In this document: piece after piece, positions 35,974-43,771 of the stretch
Position numbering within the stretch: position 1 is the stretch's first letter
Layout of the letters: the number at the start of each line of letters is the position of its first letter
DNA from: Pseudomonas sp. dw_612
GTDB taxonomy: Bacteria > Pseudomonadota > Gammaproteobacteria > Pseudomonadales > Pseudomonadaceae
Direction: 5' to 3'
Assembly: GCF_018449725.1 (NCBI RefSeq)
Contig: NZ_JAAVVC010000002.1
Span: forward strand, 434,001 to 498,000
Length of the DNA: 64,000 nt
Notes under the pieces: model-generated
Databases searched by the model: none
The model's input: only the letters and a program-made list of their open reading frames with translations
Told to the model about the DNA's origin: nothing
Position numbers and translations under genes: made by a program

Positions 35974-36717
35974 ATGAATAACCCCCCTTGCAAAGTAATG
36001 AGACCCAGCGACGAACAGGCGTCCTACAATGCCGCGATAACAGCAAATCCGGACAACGAAAGAAAAGCCGCACCCGGTGGGCGACATAAACGTTCGGTCG
36101 GTATATGGAGCCGATTCTGGGGAAATGGCCAGGTACTTAACATTACTTTTACGAATGAATTACCGCCGGGTCTTAAAGACCGGATAGAACGCCTCATCAG
36201 GCAATGGGAGCCCTCCACCAACCTGACGTTTACTTTTGACGACAATGAGCCCGGTCATATCCGTATCACGACCCATGGCCAATACAACGAATCTTTTATC
36301 GGCACCGATGCGTTGCTCGTCCCTCTGGACCAGCCCACCTTGAGCCTGGGCACCGTACCTGAACACCCTCACTTCGATGCCGCCGTGTTCCACGAGTTTG
36401 GGCACGCCTTGGGCCTTGAACACGAACACCAGCATCCCAAGGCAGATATACCGTGGGACAAACCCGAGGTTTACGCATTCTATAAAGCCAACTACTTATG
36501 GACCGAAGAAGAAATCGATCATAACCTTTTAAACAAACTGCCCATCGATGACGTTCTTCATGGCCCCTATGACAGGGATTCGATCATGCACTACAAAATA
36601 GCCAACGAACTCACTTTGGGCGATTGGGAAGTGGGTGACAATCTCCGAATCAGCAAACTTGATCGACGGAACATGCGCAGGGCCTATCCGAAAGCTATGC
36701 CCACTGTCGAATCCTGA
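35974..36717 (+). CDS. Astacin-like (M12A-type) metzincin metalloprotease, copy 1
   Basis: This 247-residue protein carries the metzincin zinc motif HExxHxxGxxH (His140, Glu141, His144, Gly147, His150 in HEFGHALGLEHEH). Its Met-turn is SIMHY (Met205), the form found in astacins, where the Tyr can bind zinc. No signal peptide or membrane segment is seen. The N-terminal about 35 residues are polar, followed by the junction RHKRSVG at 37-43 and the catalytic domain. I chose the ATG at 35974 because GGAAGT precedes it; a TTG frame extends 19 codons upstream. The region is more AT-rich than its neighbours. Substrate and export route are unknown. A similar gene follows. Confidence 0.85.
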   Translation: MNNPPCKVMRPSDEQASYNAAITANPDNERKAAPGGRHKRSVGIWSRFWGNGQVLNITFTNELPPGLKDRIERLIRQWEPSTNLTFTFDDNEPGHIRITTHGQYNESFIGTDALLVPLDQPTLSLGTVPEHPHFDAAVFHEFGHALGLEHEHQHPKADIPWDKPEVYAFYKANYLWTEEEIDHNLLNKLPIDDVLHGPYDRDSIMHYKIANELTLGDWEVGDNLRISKLDRRNMRRAYPKAMPTVES

Positions 36718-36786
36718 TGGTCACCCAATACAAATAAATCCGCGACAACGAAACTTAATCAAATTACTCGCTATAGCTTATTGAGC

Positions 36787-37527
36787 ATGAAAGCTACCCA
36801 CATGCCCCACACACCTTGCAGCATCATGCATAACATCGACGAGTTTTCTGCCTTTGACGCCGCCACTACCGAACGAAAAGAAAACGCCGCCGTCAGTAAC
36901 TCTCGCCGCACCAAAAGAAGTGTCGGCACTCACACCAAGTACTGGCGCCCGGTTCGCACACTCAATATCGCCATGTATGACGAAGATGAGGAAACCATCC
37001 AAAAAGTAAAAAGCATCGCCAGCACATGGCTGAAACACATCGATCTGAAATTCAACTTCATTTCTGGAGAAACAGGAGATATTCGGATTTACATCAATTA
37101 CGCCGGTGACGGCGGAGGCGTTTCTGCGGTAGGAACGGATGCCTTGACCTTGTTGCCGCACCAGCCAACCATGGTTCTGAGTATCGATCCGCAAGATCCC
37201 AGGTTTGAATACGCGGTCCTGCATGAATTCGGTCACGTATTGGGACTACATCACGAACATCAACATCCAGAAGCTTCTATTCCATGGGATCGACCCAAAG
37301 CCTACGCGTGGTATCAGCGTCAATTTGGCTGGAACAGTGAAGAGGTAGACCGCAATGTGCTGCCGCTAGCCCGCACGGCTGACATTACTTACGGTGATTA
37401 CGACCGCTATTCGGTGATGCATTACCGTATTTCTCGCGAGACCACTGAGGGTGGTTGGGAACAGAGCGAAAACACCGTTCTCAGTTCAAAAGACATCGAG
37501 GCCGTCCGCAGGGCTTACCCGAAGTGA
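36787..37527 (+). CDS. Astacin-like (M12A-type) metzincin metalloprotease, copy 2
   Basis: This is a 246-residue paralogue of the preceding gene. The zinc motif is HEFGHVLGLHHEHQHP (His146, Glu147, His150, His156) and the Met-turn is SVMHY (Met211). Both copies share the RxKRSVG junction, IGTDAL or VGTDAL, PWD(K/R)P and a C-terminal RRAYPK. The two differ elsewhere, so the duplication is old. The start is uncertain: ATGs occur at 36787, 36802 and 36826, and a TTG at 36781, none with a strong ribosome-binding site. No signal peptide is seen. It ends 17 bases from the convergent antiporter gene. Confidence 0.82.
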   Translation: MKATHMPHTPCSIMHNIDEFSAFDAATTERKENAAVSNSRRTKRSVGTHTKYWRPVRTLNIAMYDEDEETIQKVKSIASTWLKHIDLKFNFISGETGDIRIYINYAGDGGGVSAVGTDALTLLPHQPTMVLSIDPQDPRFEYAVLHEFGHVLGLHHEHQHPEASIPWDRPKAYAWYQRQFGWNSEEVDRNVLPLARTADITYGDYDRYSVMHYRISRETTEGGWEQSENTVLSSKDIEAVRRAYPK

Positions 37528-37544
37528 TTTGCCGTTAGGCAGCG

Positions 37545-39176
37545 TTACTTCACCTGTCCCAGATTAGCCTCACTCAAATCCAGCTCACCCAACACTTCAC
37601 GCAAAACGTCATCACCAATCTGGTGATGACGGCTGAGGCTGTACAACTCCAGGCGTTGCGCCCGCAGCGCCTTCAAGCGCAATCGCCGTTCCAGCAAGTC
37701 CATCTGAAACGCCAACGCCTGGGCTTCGGCCGAGTCGTTGAACACCTCCAGTTGATGACGATATTCGGACATGATCCGCGCCTTGAGTTCAGCCGCCAGC
37801 GCCGCCTCAGCCGCATCCGCCGGTTTGGCCTCTTCAACTTCCAGAGCATGAATCGCCGCTTCAGCGGTTTTGCGCCAGGCGTCGCGCACTTCGTTGCGGC
37901 GTTTGTCGTCAGGGCTTTTCTCGATGCCGCGCAGTAGCAGCGGCAAGGCAATGCACGCGGCAACCAGCGACAACAGAATCACCCCGGCGGCGATGAAAAT
38001 CAGCAGGTCGCGCTCGGGAAAGGCATCACTCCCCATCAACAACGGCACCGACAGCACACCCGCCAGGGTCACCGCACCGCGCACGCCGCCGACGGTCAGC
38101 AGCCAGCAGGATCGTGCCGTGGGCACCAATGTCAGTTCGCCCTTGCCGCGCCAGCGCCGCAACAGGCCCGACAAACGCCACGTGCTCTGCACCCAGATAA
38201 ACCGCAGCACCAGCAACATCAGGAAAATCGCCACCACATCAAGGCACCGGTAAAGCAGGGTCGGCCACAACGAGGGTTCGTGGCTGGCAACGGCTTTGAT
38301 GATGTCCGGCAGTTGCAAGCCCAGCAGCAGGAAGATCAAGCCATTGAAGGCAAACTCCAGCAACGACCAGACACTGCGATTGAGCAGCCGGGTGCTGGTC
38401 TGGCGTGGCAGCAGATCGAGCCAGCTCTGCATCATCCCCGCCGCCACCGCCGACAAAATACCCGAGGCACCGAGGCGTTCAGCCAGCACATACGCGGCGA
38501 ACGGCAGCAGCAACATGAACACCACGTGGGTCGCCGGGTCATCCCAGCCCCGGGCAATCATCCACGACCGCAAGCGGCCGACCAGCCAGCTCAGCGCGAC
38601 ACCCGTGGCCAGGCCGCCGACCGCCACCAGCACAAAGGTCAGACTGGCATTGGCCAGCGAGAACACACCGGTCACCGCAGCGACCAAGGCAAACTTGAAG
38701 GTCACCAGGCCCGACGCATCGTTCATCAACGCCTCGCCCTGGAGCATGTGTATCAACGGCGTCGGTAAACGGTTCTGCGAAATCGCCGACACCGCCACGG
38801 CATCAGTCGGCGACAACACCGCCGCCAACGCGAACGCCACCGGCAGCGGGATGCTCGGGATCAACCAATGAATGAAATAGCCGGCGCCCGCCACCGTAAA
38901 CAGCACCAACCCCACAGCCAGGGTCAGGATCGGCCCACGCAGGCGCCACAATTCGCGCTTGGGCATGCGCCAGCCATCGGAAAACAACAGTGGTGGCAGG
39001 AACAGAAAGAGAAACAACTCCGGGTCCAGCGCCACATGCAGCCCCAGCGTCGGCCAGGCCAGTAACGCACCCGCACCGATTTGCACCAGTGGCAACGGCA
39101 GCGGGATCACCCGTCCGATCAGGCGTGAAACGCCGACCAGCATCAACAGGATCAGGACGGTGTAGGCGGTTTGCAT
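37545..39176 (-). CDS. Na+/H+ antiporter, CPA1 family
   Basis: A 543-residue inner-membrane monovalent cation/proton antiporter. About 12 hydrophobic segments occupy residues 1-410 (starting YTVLILLMLVGVSRL). Motifs typical of CPA1 exchangers are LFLPPLLFSDGWRM, LAAVLSPTDAVAVSAI, ALMNDASGLVTFKFAL and GGVRGAVTLAG. A C-terminal cytoplasmic helical tail of about 130 residues is rich in Ala, Glu and Arg. P. aeruginosa has an antiporter gene (PA3660) after dapC. The ion preference cannot be read from the sequence. Confidence 0.92.
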   Translation of the reverse strand: MQTAYTVLILLMLVGVSRLIGRVIPLPLPLVQIGAGALLAWPTLGLHVALDPELFLFLFLPPLLFSDGWRMPKRELWRLRGPILTLAVGLVLFTVAGAGYFIHWLIPSIPLPVAFALAAVLSPTDAVAVSAISQNRLPTPLIHMLQGEALMNDASGLVTFKFALVAAVTGVFSLANASLTFVLVAVGGLATGVALSWLVGRLRSWMIARGWDDPATHVVFMLLLPFAAYVLAERLGASGILSAVAAGMMQSWLDLLPRQTSTRLLNRSVWSLLEFAFNGLIFLLLGLQLPDIIKAVASHEPSLWPTLLYRCLDVVAIFLMLLVLRFIWVQSTWRLSGLLRRWRGKGELTLVPTARSCWLLTVGGVRGAVTLAGVLSVPLLMGSDAFPERDLLIFIAAGVILLSLVAACIALPLLLRGIEKSPDDKRRNEVRDAWRKTAEAAIHALEVEEAKPADAAEAALAAELKARIMSEYRHQLEVFNDSAEAQALAFQMDLLERRLRLKALRAQRLELYSLSRHHQIGDDVLREVLGELDLSEANLGQVK

Positions 39177-39239
39177 AAAGCGCTATTCCCAGGCAATCGA
39201 CAGCATTGAAGTGCCATATTAGCCGCTTAGACTGGCGGT

Positions 39240-39330
39240 TGTGGGAGCGAGCTTGCTCGTGATGACGGCATGAGATTCACCATCAACTTTGACCGACCCA
39301 CCGCTATCGCGAGCAAACTCAGCGCCCACA
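39240..39330. repeat. degenerate REP doublet in a divergent promoter region
   Basis: The left arm TGTGGGAGCGAGCTTGCTCG (39240 on) is intact. The right arm, ending CGCCCACA at 39330, has several mismatches (GCGAGCAAACTCAGCGCCCA). It lies between the start codons of the antiporter (minus) and the ArsC-like gene (plus), whereas most others here lie downstream of genes. Confidence 0.8.
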
Positions 39331-39407
39331 GGTTTTGCGCTTTAACCGAGAGGCCATGGCATAATCCGTCACCATTTTTTTCCAGCACCTGCAAAGGGGG
39401 CAATTCC

Positions 39408-39770
39408 TTGACCGATTCAAGTAAAACGTTGCACCTTTTCGGCATCAAAGCCTGCGACACCATGAAAAAGGCGCGCACCTGGCTCGATGAACACGCTGTC
39501 AGCTATGACTTTCATGATTACAAAACGGCCGGTATCGACCGTGAACACCTCAACCAATGGTGCGACGAGCACGGCTGGCAAGTGGTGTTGAACCGTGCAG
39601 GCACGACCTTTCGCAAACTCGACGACGAACGCAAAGCCGATCTCGACCAAGCGAAAGCCATCGAACTGATGCTCGCCCAACCCTCGATGATCAAGCGCCC
39701 GGTGCTTGATCTCGGTGACCGAACCCTGATTGGCTTCAAGCCAGATATCTACGCGGCCGCACTCAAGTAA
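39408..39770 (+). CDS. ArsC/Spx-family (YffB-like) thioredoxin-fold protein
   Basis: A 120-residue protein of the ArsC/Spx/YffB superfamily. It has the N-terminal motif LFGIKACDTMKKARTWLDEH with a single Cys, and a C-terminal domain with VLNRAGTTFRKLDD and SMIKRPVLDLGDRTLIGF. I chose the TTG at 39408 because AGGGGG lies 7 bases upstream and it yields the family N-terminus; no ATG fits. Members are poorly characterised and probably act on glutathione or thiols. It lies 33 bases before dapD, the usual order in Pseudomonas (PA3664-PA3666 region). Confidence 0.88.
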   Translation: MTDSSKTLHLFGIKACDTMKKARTWLDEHAVSYDFHDYKTAGIDREHLNQWCDEHGWQVVLNRAGTTFRKLDDERKADLDQAKAIELMLAQPSMIKRPVLDLGDRTLIGFKPDIYAAALK

Positions 39771-39803
39771 GGCAGCCCGTTCTTTTTTGTTAGAGGTATC
39801 AAC

Positions 39804-40838
39804 ATGTCCACTACTCCGTTCAGCCTGGCCTTTGGTGTCGGCACTCAAAACCGTCAAGGCGCCTGGCTGGAAGTGTTTTACGCGCAGCCGTTGCTCAATC
39901 CATCGGTCGAACTGGTCGCTGCGATTGCGCCGGTTCTGGGCTACACCGACGGCAACCAGGCCATCGCCTTCACCACCGCCCAGGCTTCGCAATTGGCTGA
40001 AGCGCTGAAAAACGTCGATGCTGGCCAAGCCGCACTGTTGACCCGTCTGGCCGAAAGCCACAAGCCGCTGGTCGCCACCATCCTGGCCGAAGACGTTCAA
40101 CTGACCTCCACGCCTGAGGCTTACCTCAAGCTGCACCTGCTGTCCCATCGTCTGGTCAAGCCCCACGGCCTGAACCTGGCCGGCGTGTTCCCGCTGCTGC
40201 CGAATGTCGCCTGGACCAGCCAGGGCGCCATCGACCTCGCCGAACTGGCCGAGCATCAACTGGAAGCCCGCCTGCGTGGCGAGCTGCTGGAAGTGTTCTC
40301 GGTGGACAAGTTCCCGAAAATGACCGACTACGTGGTCCCGGCCGGCGTGCGCATTGCTGACGCCGCACGTATCCGCCTCGGCGCCTACGTGGGCGAAGGC
40401 ACCACCGTGATGCACGAAGGTTTCGTCAACTTCAACGCGGGCACCGAAGGCCCGGGCATGATCGAAGGTCGTGTGTCGGCCGGCGTGTTCGTCGGCAAGG
40501 GTTCGGACCTGGGCGGCGGTTGCTCGACCATGGGCACCCTGTCGGGTGGCGGCAACATCGTGATCAAGGTCGGCGAAGGCTGCCTGATCGGCGCGAACGC
40601 CGGTATCGGCATCCCGTTGGGCGACCGCAACACGGTGGAGTCGGGCCTGTACGTGACCGCTGGCACCAAAGTGGCGCTGCTGGACGAGCACAATAAACTG
40701 GTCAAAGTCGTGAAAGCCCGTGAACTGGCCGGTCAACCTGACCTTTTGTTCCGTCGCAATTCGGAGACCGGTGCCGTGGAATGCAAAACCCACAAGTCGG
40801 CCATCGAACTGAACGAAGCGTTGCACGCTCATAACTAA
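39804..40838 (+). CDS. dapD: 2,3,4,5-tetrahydropyridine-2,6-dicarboxylate N-succinyltransferase
   Basis: DapD transfers succinyl from succinyl-CoA to tetrahydrodipicolinate, opening the succinylase branch to DAP and lysine. It has 344 residues, the longer Pseudomonas/actinobacterial type. The N-terminal domain spans about 1-180. Left-handed beta-helix repeats follow (RIRLGAYVGEGTTVMHEGFV, GSDLGGGCSTMGTLSGGG, CLIGANAGIGIPLGD). AGAGG precedes the ATG. DapC, the next enzyme, is encoded 4 kb upstream. Confidence 0.97.
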   Translation: MSTTPFSLAFGVGTQNRQGAWLEVFYAQPLLNPSVELVAAIAPVLGYTDGNQAIAFTTAQASQLAEALKNVDAGQAALLTRLAESHKPLVATILAEDVQLTSTPEAYLKLHLLSHRLVKPHGLNLAGVFPLLPNVAWTSQGAIDLAELAEHQLEARLRGELLEVFSVDKFPKMTDYVVPAGVRIADAARIRLGAYVGEGTTVMHEGFVNFNAGTEGPGMIEGRVSAGVFVGKGSDLGGGCSTMGTLSGGGNIVIKVGEGCLIGANAGIGIPLGDRNTVESGLYVTAGTKVALLDEHNKLVKVVKARELAGQPDLLFRRNSETGAVECKTHKSAIELNEALHAHN

Positions 40839-40861
40839 GCAGGGCGCAAAACGATCACCTG

Positions 40862-40959
40862 CTCCCTGCACTTTTGTAGGAGCGAGGCTTGCCCGCGAAG
40901 GCGTCTTCACTGACGCCAAAAGCTTCGCGAGCAAGCTTCGCTCCTACAAGTGCAGGGAG
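40862..40959. repeat. REP doublet with extended outer stem
   Basis: The core TTGTAGGAGCGAGGCTTGCC is inversely matched by AGCAAGCTTCGCTCCTACAA. The stem extends outward through CTCCCTGCACTT (40862) and AGTGCAGGGAG (ending 40959). It lies between dapD and csdA and may end dapD transcripts. Confidence 0.85.
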
Positions 40960-41010
40960 GTCAGGACGTTCAGGCGTACACCTTGCCCATGTTTAGCAGG
41001 GCCCGATAGC

Positions 41011-42216
41011 ATGATGATTCCTTCTCCCTGGCGCGCCGATTTTCCGGCCATCGCCGCATTGCAACGGCAAGACCAGACCTATCTGGACAACGCCGCCACC
41101 ACGCAAAAACCTCAAGCACTGCTGGACGCTTTGGCGCATTACTACGCCAACGGCGCGGCCAACGTACATCGGGCGCAACACTTGCCCGGCGCCCACGCCA
41201 CCCAGGCGTTCGAGGACAGCCGCCGCAAAGTCGCGCAATGGCTCAATGCCGGCGATGGCGGGCAAATCATCTTCACCCACGGCGCAACCTCCGCGCTGAA
41301 CCTCTTGGCCTATGGCCTGGAACACTTATTCAATCCGGGCGATGAGATTGTCATCAGCGCTCTGGAACACCACGCCAATCTGCTGCCCTGGCAGCAACTG
41401 GCCCTGCGCCGCGATCTGAAACTGCTGATTTTGCCGCTGGACGCCGACGGTGTGATCGACCTTGAGGCCGCCGCACAGCTAATCGGCCCACGCACCCGGT
41501 TGCTGGCGGTCAGTCAGTTGTCCAATGTGCTCGGCGCCTGGCAGCCGTTGCCTGAGTTGCTGGCGATGGCTCAAGCGCACAACGCGCTGACCGTCGTCGA
41601 CGGCGCGCAAGGCGTGGTCCACAGCCGTCACGATGTACAGGCACTGGGTTGCGACTTCTATGTGTTTTCCAGTCACAAGCTCTATGGCCCCGACGGCCTC
41701 GGCGTGCTGTTCGGGCGCAATGCAGCCCTTGAACAGCTACGCCCGTGGCAATTCGGCGGCGAAATGGTGCTGGACGCCAACTACCACGACGCCCGGTTCC
41801 GCCCGGCGCCGCTGGGTTTCGAGGCCGGAACGCCGCCGATTGCCAGTGTGATTGGCCTGGGGGCAACCCTGGATTACCTCGCCGGTCTGGATCAGGACGC
41901 GGTGTCCGCCCACGAAGCCGCGCTGCACGACTATCTGCTCAAAGGTCTTGAAGCGCGCAACGGCATTCGACTCTTGGGCAAACCGCAACTGGCGCTGGCC
42001 AGTTTTGTCGTCGAGGGTGTGCATAACTCCGATCTGGCGCATTTGCTGACCGAACAGGGAATTGCCGTGCGCGCCGGCCATCACTGCGCCATGCCGTTGC
42101 TCAAGAGCTTTGAGCTGGCCGGGGCGATTCGAGTGTCGTTGGCGCTGTATAACGACTCCGAAGATCTGGAGCGGTTCTTCGAAGCGCTGGATCAGGCGCT
42201 GGAGTTGTTGCGATGA
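41011..42216 (+). CDS. csdA: Cysteine desulfurase (CsdA/SufS type)
   Basis: This PLP enzyme removes sulfur from cysteine as a persulfide. It has 401 residues. The substrate region LDNAATTQKP is near 25, the PLP lysine Lys223 is in SSHKLYGPDG, and the persulfide Cys359 is in RAGHHCAMPL (a group II desulfurase). The next genes are a SufE-type acceptor and tcdA, which reproduces the E. coli csdA-csdE-tcdA locus, so I favour CsdA over SufS. Start is the ATG at 41011 or 41014, with a weak ribosome-binding site. Confidence 0.9.
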   Translation: MMIPSPWRADFPAIAALQRQDQTYLDNAATTQKPQALLDALAHYYANGAANVHRAQHLPGAHATQAFEDSRRKVAQWLNAGDGGQIIFTHGATSALNLLAYGLEHLFNPGDEIVISALEHHANLLPWQQLALRRDLKLLILPLDADGVIDLEAAAQLIGPRTRLLAVSQLSNVLGAWQPLPELLAMAQAHNALTVVDGAQGVVHSRHDVQALGCDFYVFSSHKLYGPDGLGVLFGRNAALEQLRPWQFGGEMVLDANYHDARFRPAPLGFEAGTPPIASVIGLGATLDYLAGLDQDAVSAHEAALHDYLLKGLEARNGIRLLGKPQLALASFVVEGVHNSDLAHLLTEQGIAVRAGHHCAMPLLKSFELAGAIRVSLALYNDSEDLERFFEALDQALELLR

Positions 42217-42617
42217 GTTTGCCGGCCGATGCGGTGCTGGCGCTGAATGCCTTTGAACACGCCGGGAGCTGGGAACAGCGGGCTCGCCTGCTGATGCAAT
42301 GGGGCGAACGCCTGCCGGCATTGAGCGATGTGGATAAAGTCGAGGCCAACCGTGTGCATGGCTGTGAAAGCCAGGTCTGGTTGGTGGGGACGCTGCAGGA
42401 TGGGCACTGGCAATTCGCCGCGAGCAGCGATGCGCGGTTGATTCGCGGGTTGGTGGCGTTGTTGTTGGCGCGGGTTAACGGGTTGTCGGCAGTTGAGTTG
42501 CGGCAGGTGGATTTGCCGGAGTGGTTTAATCAGCTTGGGTTGAGTCGGCAGTTGTCGCCATCGCGCAGTAATGGCCTGAATGCCGTACTGCAGCGGATGA
42601 ATGAATTGGCCGGCTAA
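42213..42617 (+). CDS. csdE: SufE-family sulfur acceptor (CsdE)
   Basis: A 134-residue sulfur-transfer protein that accepts persulfide sulfur from the desulfurase. The accepting Cys51 lies in NRVHGCESQVWL, the family motif. The ATG overlaps the csdA stop by 4 bases (ATGA), so the pair is translationally coupled. With csdA and tcdA this forms a Csd system. It is followed by a REP doublet and the convergent tcdA. Confidence 0.9.
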   Translation: MSLPADAVLALNAFEHAGSWEQRARLLMQWGERLPALSDVDKVEANRVHGCESQVWLVGTLQDGHWQFAASSDARLIRGLVALLLARVNGLSAVELRQVDLPEWFNQLGLSRQLSPSRSNGLNAVLQRMNELAG

Positions 42618-42638
42618 TCGCCTGCGCCCCAATCTACT

Positions 42639-42728
42639 GTAGGAGCTGCCGAAGGCTGCGATCTTTTGATCTTCAGCGACAGTGACTACGCCAAAGATCA
42701 AAAGATCGCAGCCTTCGGCAGCTCCTAC
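42639..42728. repeat. REP doublet, second family (GTAGGAGCTGCCGAAGGCTG)
   Basis: Perfect 35-bp arms (42639-42673 and 42694-42728) enclose 20 bases. Each arm runs from GTAGGAGCTGCC to GATCTTTTGATCTT. It sits between convergent csdE and tcdA, 11 bases before the tcdA stop, and probably acts as a shared 3' end. Confidence 0.92.
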
Positions 42729-42739
42729 GGAGGTTCGAC

Positions 42740-43552
42740 TTAAGCGCCGGGCTTGACCCTATCCGCCGGCCGCCGCACTCCCGCCACAATCTTATCCACA
42801 GCCTTGGTCGCCGCGACCATGCCGAACGTCGCCGTCACCATCATCACCGCGCCAAATCCGCCGGCGCAGTCAAGCTTCACGCCATCACCGACAAAACTCT
42901 TCTGCAAGCAAATGCTGCCATCCGGTTTCGGATAGCGCAGTTGTTCGGTGGAAAACACGCACGGCACGCTGTAATGGCGAGTCACGGTACGAGAGAAGTT
43001 GTAATCGCGGCGCAACGTCGAGCGCACTTTCGAGGCCAGGGGATCGTTGAACGTGCGGTTCAAATCGCAGACCTGGATCAGCGTCGGGTCAATCTGACCG
43101 CCCGCGCCGCCGGTGGTGATGATCTGGATCTTGCGCCGTTTGCACCAGGCGATCAGCGCCGCCTTGGCATTCACGCTGTCGATGCAGTCGATCACGCAGT
43201 CGATGTTCGGTGTGATGTACTCGGCCATGGTCTCGCGGGTCACGAAATCCGCCACCGCGTGCACCGTGCAGTCCGGGTTGATCCCGCGCAGGCGTTCGGC
43301 CATCACCTCGACCTTGGGTTTGCCAACGGTGCTGTCCAGCGCATGCAACTGACGGTTGGCGTTGCTGACGCAGACGTCGTCCAGGTCGAACAGCGAAATC
43401 TCGCCCACGCCACACCGGGCCACGGCTTCCGCCGCCCAGGAACCGACGCCGCCAACGCCGACGATCGCCACATGGGCCGCGCGCAAACGCTCCAGGCCTT
43501 CGATGCCATACAACCGAGCGATGCCGGCAAACCGCGGATCTTCTGTACTCAT
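42740..43552 (-). CDS. tcdA: tRNA threonylcarbamoyladenosine dehydratase
   Basis: TcdA uses ATP to cyclise t6A37 to ct6A37 in ANN-decoding tRNAs. It belongs to the E1/MoeB/ThiF family. It has 270 residues from MSTEDPRFAGIARLYG at 43550-43552, with GGGG 8 bases upstream. The nucleotide motif GVGGVGSWAAEAVARCG is near 32, followed by CVIDCIDSVNAK and a C-terminal region with GFGAVMMVTATFG. In E. coli it needs CsdA-CsdE for full activity, which fits the neighbouring genes. Confidence 0.93.
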   Translation of the reverse strand: MSTEDPRFAGIARLYGIEGLERLRAAHVAIVGVGGVGSWAAEAVARCGVGEISLFDLDDVCVSNANRQLHALDSTVGKPKVEVMAERLRGINPDCTVHAVADFVTRETMAEYITPNIDCVIDCIDSVNAKAALIAWCKRRKIQIITTGGAGGQIDPTLIQVCDLNRTFNDPLASKVRSTLRRDYNFSRTVTRHYSVPCVFSTEQLRYPKPDGSICLQKSFVGDGVKLDCAGGFGAVMMVTATFGMVAATKAVDKIVAGVRRPADRVKPGA

Positions 43553-43664
43553 GACCATTACCCCAAAAACCGGCGCGCATTATAGGGCTTCGCAGCGATA
43601 AGTTTTAAGCTTCGAGCTACAAGTGTAAGAACTTAAGACAAACTTCAGTGCCAAATGTGAGGCT

Positions 43665-43693
43665 TTTCCCTACCTGCTGTACGGTTAGGGAAA
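43665..43693. promoter_or_regulatory. hairpin/dyad in the tcdA-ndvB divergent gap
   Basis: TTTCCCTA (43665-43672) and TAGGGAAA (43686-43693) form a perfect 8-bp dyad with a 13-base spacer, 78 bases upstream of the ndvB ATG. It could be an operator or a leader hairpin. I recognise no known regulator site. Confidence 0.35.
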
Positions 43694-43771
43694 GCACGGT
43701 GTAGGATGCGCGCCCCTTGGCCAACCGCCGACCGTTCCTTCGTTCCACAGCCTCTGGAACCTGAAATAGCT

